From Candidatus Melainabacteria bacterium (GTDB lineage: Bacteria > Cyanobacteriota > Vampirovibrionia > Vampirovibrionales > JAJTHC01), in the NCBI GenBank assembly GCA_026389055.1, contig JAPLIO010000216.1, positions 1 through 9,948 of the forward strand: a DNA stretch of 9,948 nt. The letters run 5' to 3'. Shown piece by piece: positions 5,997 to 9,948 of this stretch; position 1 is the stretch's first letter; each line of letters opens with the position of its first letter. The translations under genes and the position numbers were made by a program. The notes beneath the pieces are model-generated. The model was given only the letters and a program-made list of their open reading frames with translations, had not been told where the DNA came from and did no database searches.

Positions 5997-6062
5997 GTAG
6001 GGGCGTGATTCATCACGTCCGCTCCACAATCCCGAAACGGATGCGATAAATCGCACCCCTAC
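5997..6062. repeat. Palindromic interspersed repeat (copy B), two inverted hairpin units
   Basis: Two 24-base arms (5997-6020 and 6039-6062) begin and end with GTAGGGG/CCCCTAC and match as reverse complements at 19 of 24 positions, around an 18-base spacer. Each arm contains its own palindrome: CGTGATTCATCACG on the left and TGCGATAAATCGCA on the right. Of the five differences between arms, four are paired compensatory changes inside these small stems. It lies in the sigma/ATPase-metH intergenic region, upstream of metH. Units starting GTAGGGG with short palindromes are familiar from cyanobacterial and other genomes; the exact family here is unnamed. Confidence 0.8.
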
Positions 6063-6069
6063 AGAGAAG

Positions 6070-6098
6070 AAATAAAAGAAATATTTAAAAACACGATA
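6070..6098 (+). promoter_or_regulatory. Weak sigma-28-like motif upstream of metH
   Basis: TAAAAGAA, then 11 bases, then CACGATAC, about 27 bases before the metH ATG. The TAAA and CGATA elements match the conserved parts of the sigma-28 consensus (TAAAGTTT-N11-GCCGATAA) with the right spacing, but only four and five of eight positions agree. No sigma-70 box or Shine-Dalgarno is clearer here. No B12 riboswitch was recognised in 5868-6124. Confidence 0.2.
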
Positions 6099-6124
6099 CC
6101 TGCTAGATTGAGTTTTTTGCTTTT

Positions 6125-9100
6125 ATGATGACTATTTCTACATCTACTTGCCGCCCTTCCTTCTTCGACGCTTACACCCAGCATCGCCCACTGGTAATAG
6201 ATGGTGCCATGGGTACCGCCATTCAAAACTTTCCGCTAACCGCCGAAGACTTCGGCGGGGCAGACCTTGAAGGCTGTAACGAACTGCTTTGCCTAACCCG
6301 CCCTGATGTGGTTAAAGCCATCCATGCCAGTTACCTACAGGCAGGTGCGGATGTGATTGAGACCAATTCGTTTGGCTCATCTAGCGTGGTGCTGGCGGAA
6401 TACGGTATTCCTGAAAAAGCTTATGAACTAAGCTTTGTTGCTGCCCAATTAGCCCGTGCCGTTGCCGATGACTTTTCCACAGCGGAAAAACCTCGGTTGG
6501 TAGCAGGCTCTATCGGGCCAACTACCAAGCTATGTACCCTTGGGCATATTGGGTACGATGACTTAAAAGCCTCGTTCATCACGCAAGTAGAAGGCTTAAT
6601 TGTGGGCGGAGCGGATTTCATCCTGCTAGAAACGTGTCAAGATTTATTACAAGTGAAAGCTGGGCTTGCTGCCGTTACCGCCGTTGAAAAAAAACTTAAT
6701 CGCCCCATCCCACGGATGGTTTCCGTTACGGTGGAACTAACAGGCACCTTGCTAGTGGGGTGCGATATTGCTACTGTCCTAGCCACTTTAGAACCCTTCC
6801 ACATTGATGCCTTGGGGCTCAATTGTGCCACTGGCCCCAAAGAAATGGAAGAACACATCCGCTATTTATGCCAACATAGCCCGTTCCCCGTTTCTTGCGT
6901 CCCCAACGCAGGCATCCCCGAAAACCGAGGCGGGCAAGCCCATTACCACCTTTCGCCTGAAGGCTTAAAAGGCTATTTGCAAACTTTTGTAGGGCAGTAT
7001 GGCGTGCAACTTATTGGCGGCTGTTGTGGCACTTGCCCCACGCACATTGAAGCCTTAGCCACGTTAGCTTCGGAAATCACGCCAGCCAAACGAAACCCCC
7101 TTGTCCAAAACCAGCTGACCTCCCTCTATTCCGCCACAGGCATTCAAATTGATAACCCTCCGCTGATTGTGGGCGAACGCACCAATGCCAATGGCTCGAA
7201 AAAATTTAAAGATTTATTAGCCCTTGAAGATTACGACGCTCTGGTTGAAATTGGCAAAGACCAAGTGCGAAAAGGGGCTCATCTGCTAGATGTTTGCACC
7301 GCCTATGTGGGGCGAAATGAAGAACGGGATATGTGCGAAACCGTTACTCGGTTTAATCAACAATTAGATGTGCCACTGATGATTGATTCCACCGAAACCA
7401 ATGTGCTGGAAGCTTCGCTCAAGTTGATAGCTGGCAGAGCCATTGTCAATTCCATCAACTTAGAAGATGGGCTGGAACGCATTGAAGCCATTGTTCCCCT
7501 CTGCAAAGAATTTGGAGCAGCCGTCGTGGCGTTGACCATTGACGAAGAGGGCATGGCGAAAACGGCTCAAAAAAAGCTGGAAATTGCCGAACGCATCTAC
7601 AATATATGCGTGCATGAATACGGCATGCGTCCTGCGGATTTAGTCTTTGATACCCTCACCTTCACCCTAGGCAGTGGCGATGCGGAGTTCCGCAAAGCAG
7701 GCATTGAAACCCTCGAAGGCATCCGCCTCATTCGCCAGAAGTTCCCAGACGTCGGCTTTGTGTTGGGCATTTCCAACATTAGCTTCGGGCTAGCCAAGCA
7801 TAGCCGCCCCACGCTCAACAGTTTATTTATGCACTACGCCGTGGAAGCCGGCTTAACGATGGCCATTTTCAACAGTGCCCATCTCGTCCCGCTCCACAAA
7901 GTACCCGAAGCCGAAAAAGAGCTATGCCGTCGGCTAATTTTTGATGAACCCGCCCTAGAAGGACAAGACCCGCTCATGGAATTTATGTCATACTACCAAC
8001 ACAACGGAGCATCCGCCGTTACTAGCGAAGAAAAAGACGCAAACCTCCCCAAAAACATTGAAGACCGCCTGCAATATCGCATTGTGGATGGCAACAAAAC
8101 AGGACTAGAAGCGGATTTAGCCTTGGCGTTGGAAACCCATTCTGCGTTAGCCATTGTCAACAATATTTTGTTGGAAGGCATGAAAACCGTCGGCGATTTA
8201 TTCGGTCGGGGCGAAATGCAACTACCGTTCGTGTTGCAATCGGCGGAAACCATGAAGAAAGCCGTTGCTTTCCTAGAACCCTACATGGAAAAAGAATTGG
8301 GGGGCGATGATAAACCCGCCGAACCTAAAGGCACTTGCGTTCTAGCCACGGTTAAGGGCGATGTTCACGATATTGGTAAAAACTTGGTGGATATTATCCT
8401 CACCAACAACGGCTATAAAGTCCACAACTTGGGCATCAAACAACTGGCAGATGCCATCCTCACCAAAGCCGAAACTGAAAATGCCGATTTAATCGCCATG
8501 AGCGGGCTATTGGTGAAATCCACCGCTATTATGAAAGATAATTTGGAGCTGATGCAAAGCCAAGGCTGGAAAACCCCAGTCGTTCTAGGCGGAGCGGCGT
8601 TGACTCGGCATTTTGTGGAAACTGATTGCCAAAATGTGTATGATGGGGCGGTGGTTTACGCTCAATCTGCGTTTGATACGCTGAATACGCTGAAAGATAT
8701 TATGGAAGCCAAAACGACTGGCACGCCGTTTTTAAGCCCTGCTCAAACCCGAAAAGCTAAGGGTGAAGCCCCACCACCGCTCAATCCGTGGGAAATTCCG
8801 CCGACTGTTTCAGAAGAAGATATTAAAGCCCTCCCCGCCCCACGCTCCATTGTAACGCAAGGCGTACCCGTGCCGAAGCCTCCGTTTTGGGGCACGAAGG
8901 TGGTTGATGTGCCACTGGAAGCTATTTATCCGTTCCTCAATGAAAAAGTGGTTTACACAGGGCATTGGTCGTTTCGTCGGGGGGCGAAATCGAAGGAAGA
9001 ATACAGCCAGTTTTTAGCGGAAAAAGTCGAACCGATTTTAGCCAACATCAAGCAGCTAACTAAGGAACAAAATCTGCTGAAACCGCAGGTGGTTTATGGG

Positions 9101-9721
9101 TATTTCCCTGCTCAGGCGGATGGCGATAGCGTGGTTATTTATGAGGAAGACCTCAAAACGGAACGCTTGCGGTTTACGTTCCCTCGGGGTGGGAAGAAAA
9201 ATTTGTGCTTGGCGGATTACCTTGCCACGGTGGAATCTGGCGTGATGGATGTGTTGCCGATGCAGATTGTAACGGTGGGGCATTGTGCTACGGAATACAC
9301 CAATACGTTGTTTGCTAATGATGATTATTCGGATTATTTTTATTTTCATGGCTTTGCGGTGGAAATGGCGGAGGCTTTGGCGGAATATTGGCACGCCCAA
9401 GTTCGTAAGGAATTGGCTATTACGGGCAAGGAAGCGGGTAAGGTGGGCTTGCAGTTGCTGAAGCCTTCGGCTTATCAGGGGTGCAGGTATAGTTTTGGGT
9501 ACCCTGCTTGCCCGAATTTGGAAGACCAGCGGTTGTTGATGGATTTGCTCAAACCCGAACGCATTGGCATTACGATGACGGAAAGCTTCCTTTTGGAGCC
9601 TGAACAATCGACTTCGGCGATTGTGTTGCATCACTCTGAAGCCTACTATTTTGATGTTACCAACCCCACGTCCGACCGTGATGAAATGCGGGAATGGGTC
9701 CTCTCCATGGCAAGCGAGTAG
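6125..9721 (+). CDS. metH: Cobalamin-dependent methionine synthase, full length
   Basis: MetH moves the methyl group of 5-methyltetrahydrofolate through cob(I)alamin to homocysteine, making methionine in the cytosol. The 1198 residues carry all modules. The homocysteine domain (about 10-320) has DGAMGT and zinc ligands C234, C300 and C301 (GLNCATGP, GGCCGTCPTHI). The pterin domain (about 345-625) has VGERTNANGSKKF at 349-361 and MIDSTE. The helical cap is at about 655-740. The B12 domain holds the lower-ligand His748 in KGDVHDIGKN. The activation domain (about 920-1190) has VGHCATEY (H1053) and GCRYSFGYPACP (R1121), which bind SAM for reactivation. Length is close to E. coli MetH (1227). Tandem ATGs start the frame without a clear Shine-Dalgarno. 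It appears to be its own unit after a terminator. Third codon positions change from C-rich to G/T-rich between about 8590 and 8900, near the start of the activation domain. Confidence 0.97.
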   Translation: MMTISTSTCRPSFFDAYTQHRPLVIDGAMGTAIQNFPLTAEDFGGADLEGCNELLCLTRPDVVKAIHASYLQAGADVIETNSFGSSSVVLAEYGIPEKAYELSFVAAQLARAVADDFSTAEKPRLVAGSIGPTTKLCTLGHIGYDDLKASFITQVEGLIVGGADFILLETCQDLLQVKAGLAAVTAVEKKLNRPIPRMVSVTVELTGTLLVGCDIATVLATLEPFHIDALGLNCATGPKEMEEHIRYLCQHSPFPVSCVPNAGIPENRGGQAHYHLSPEGLKGYLQTFVGQYGVQLIGGCCGTCPTHIEALATLASEITPAKRNPLVQNQLTSLYSATGIQIDNPPLIVGERTNANGSKKFKDLLALEDYDALVEIGKDQVRKGAHLLDVCTAYVGRNEERDMCETVTRFNQQLDVPLMIDSTETNVLEASLKLIAGRAIVNSINLEDGLERIEAIVPLCKEFGAAVVALTIDEEGMAKTAQKKLEIAERIYNICVHEYGMRPADLVFDTLTFTLGSGDAEFRKAGIETLEGIRLIRQKFPDVGFVLGISNISFGLAKHSRPTLNSLFMHYAVEAGLTMAIFNSAHLVPLHKVPEAEKELCRRLIFDEPALEGQDPLMEFMSYYQHNGASAVTSEEKDANLPKNIEDRLQYRIVDGNKTGLEADLALALETHSALAIVNNILLEGMKTVGDLFGRGEMQLPFVLQSAETMKKAVAFLEPYMEKELGGDDKPAEPKGTCVLATVKGDVHDIGKNLVDIILTNNGYKVHNLGIKQLADAILTKAETENADLIAMSGLLVKSTAIMKDNLELMQSQGWKTPVVLGGAALTRHFVETDCQNVYDGAVVYAQSAFDTLNTLKDIMEAKTTGTPFLSPAQTRKAKGEAPPPLNPWEIPPTVSEEDIKALPAPRSIVTQGVPVPKPPFWGTKVVDVPLEAIYPFLNEKVVYTGHWSFRRGAKSKEEYSQFLAEKVEPILANIKQLTKEQNLLKPQVVYGYFPAQADGDSVVIYEEDLKTERLRFTFPRGGKKNLCLADYLATVESGVMDVLPMQIVTVGHCATEYTNTLFANDDYSDYFYFHGFAVEMAEALAEYWHAQVRKELAITGKEAGKVGLQLLKPSAYQGCRYSFGYPACPNLEDQRLLMDLLKPERIGITMTESFLLEPEQSTSAIVLHHSEAYYFDVTNPTSDRDEMREWVLSMASE

Positions 9722-9872
9722 GGTAAGCTAGTGGTTTTGGGATGCTAACCTTTTATGAGGCCGAGTAAACCCTCAGGTGAAGTACCTCCTTATTTAGTTG
9801 TCAAACATACAAAACTTATGTAAAATAAAAAATAACTTGTTTTACTTAATAAAAAAGGTCAGTATTATATAT
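9722..9872. other. AT-rich intergenic stretch between metH and the IS end
   Basis: I see no gene and no convincing terminator. GTAAAA (from about 9821) and TTTTAC (to about 9845) form a weak AT-only inverted repeat, and AGGTGAAGTACCT is a small hairpin without a T tract. Confidence 0.4.
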
Positions 9873-9920
9873 GGCGGATTCAAGTAAGAAGTGTTCCACA
9901 AGGGGGAGCGGCTAGCCACT
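9873..9920 (+). repeat. Left terminal inverted repeat (IRL) of a second IS30-like copy
   Basis: GGCGGATTCAAGTAAGAAG starts at 9873 and the match to the reverse complement of 159-207 continues to about 9920. Because the left copy shows its right end and this one shows its left end on the same strand, the two elements point the same way. Only 76 bases of this copy are in the window, so its transposase cannot be seen. Confidence 0.85.
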
Positions 9921-9948
9921 GGTTGTAGTATCTTTTTATTAACGACAA
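9873..9948 (+). mobile_element. 5' end of an IS30-like insertion sequence (partial)
   Basis: After the inverted repeat, bases 9921-9948 should be the leader between IRL and the transposase start. No start codon is identifiable before the window ends. Confidence 0.7.

Noticed and set aside
8590..8900. C-rich to G-rich switch as a possible replication origin
   Set aside because: The skew is confined to metH and does not persist across the other genes. No DnaA-box cluster or AT-rich unwinding region accompanies it.
9056..9634. A 192-codon minus-strand frame inside metH
   Set aside because: It is fully antisense to the conserved MetH activation domain and reads as basic low-information sequence, so it is treated as a shadow.
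9911..9921. AGCCACTGG resembling part of a B12-riboswitch box near metH
   Set aside because: It lies downstream of metH inside the IS end, without the surrounding B12-box sequence or structure. Nothing similar is seen upstream of metH.

Overview
The window is a roughly 43% GC (estimated by eye) bacterial segment. It carries five well-supported or plausible protein genes between two ends of what looks like the same IS30-family insertion sequence. The gene set fits a Gram-negative-type or cyanobacterium-related lineage such as the non-photosynthetic Melainabacteria/Vampirovibrionia: a sigma-28 factor, an RsbW-like ATPase, a full-length B12-dependent methionine synthase with a GCRYSFGYPACP activation-domain motif, and short interspersed palindromic repeats starting GTAGGGG. 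That placement is inference from gene style, not a demonstrated taxonomy.

Layout. Bases 2-207 are the 3' end of an IS30-type transposase and its right inverted repeat. Next comes an open frame (to 664) for a small hydrophobic protein that starts inside the IS end and is probably a 5'-truncated gene. Bases 749-1456 encode a strange low-complexity protein with no lysine: a Ser/Asn/Tyr-rich first half and a Pro/Tyr/Cys-rich second half. A symmetric hairpin at 1483-1512 separates it from a convergent minus-strand pair: bioD (dethiobiotin synthetase) followed by a YhcC-type radical SAM gene, whose N-terminus is made of a palindromic repeat.

Divergent from bioD, a sigma-28 (FliA/WhiG-class) factor with a long N-terminal extension is followed by a protein joining a degenerate response-regulator receiver (both acidic positions are Glu) to an RsbW/SpoIIAB-type ATPase. 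These two are likely a sigma factor and its regulator; a sigma-28-like promoter lies between them. A terminator and a two-unit palindromic repeat separate them from metH (1198 aa). metH codon usage changes sharply from C-ending to G/T-ending toward its activation domain. The window ends 76 bases into the left end of a second IS copy, in the same orientation as the first.

Functionally the window mixes cofactor and one-carbon metabolism (bioD, metH) with a regulatory pair (sigma-28 plus ATPase). Nothing in it shows that these form one system. The most interesting points are the pseudo-receiver/anti-sigma fusion, the repeat recruited into coding sequence, the compensatory changes between repeat units, the lysine-free protein, and the codon-usage break in metH. 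No tRNA, rRNA, CRISPR array or B12 riboswitch was recognised.
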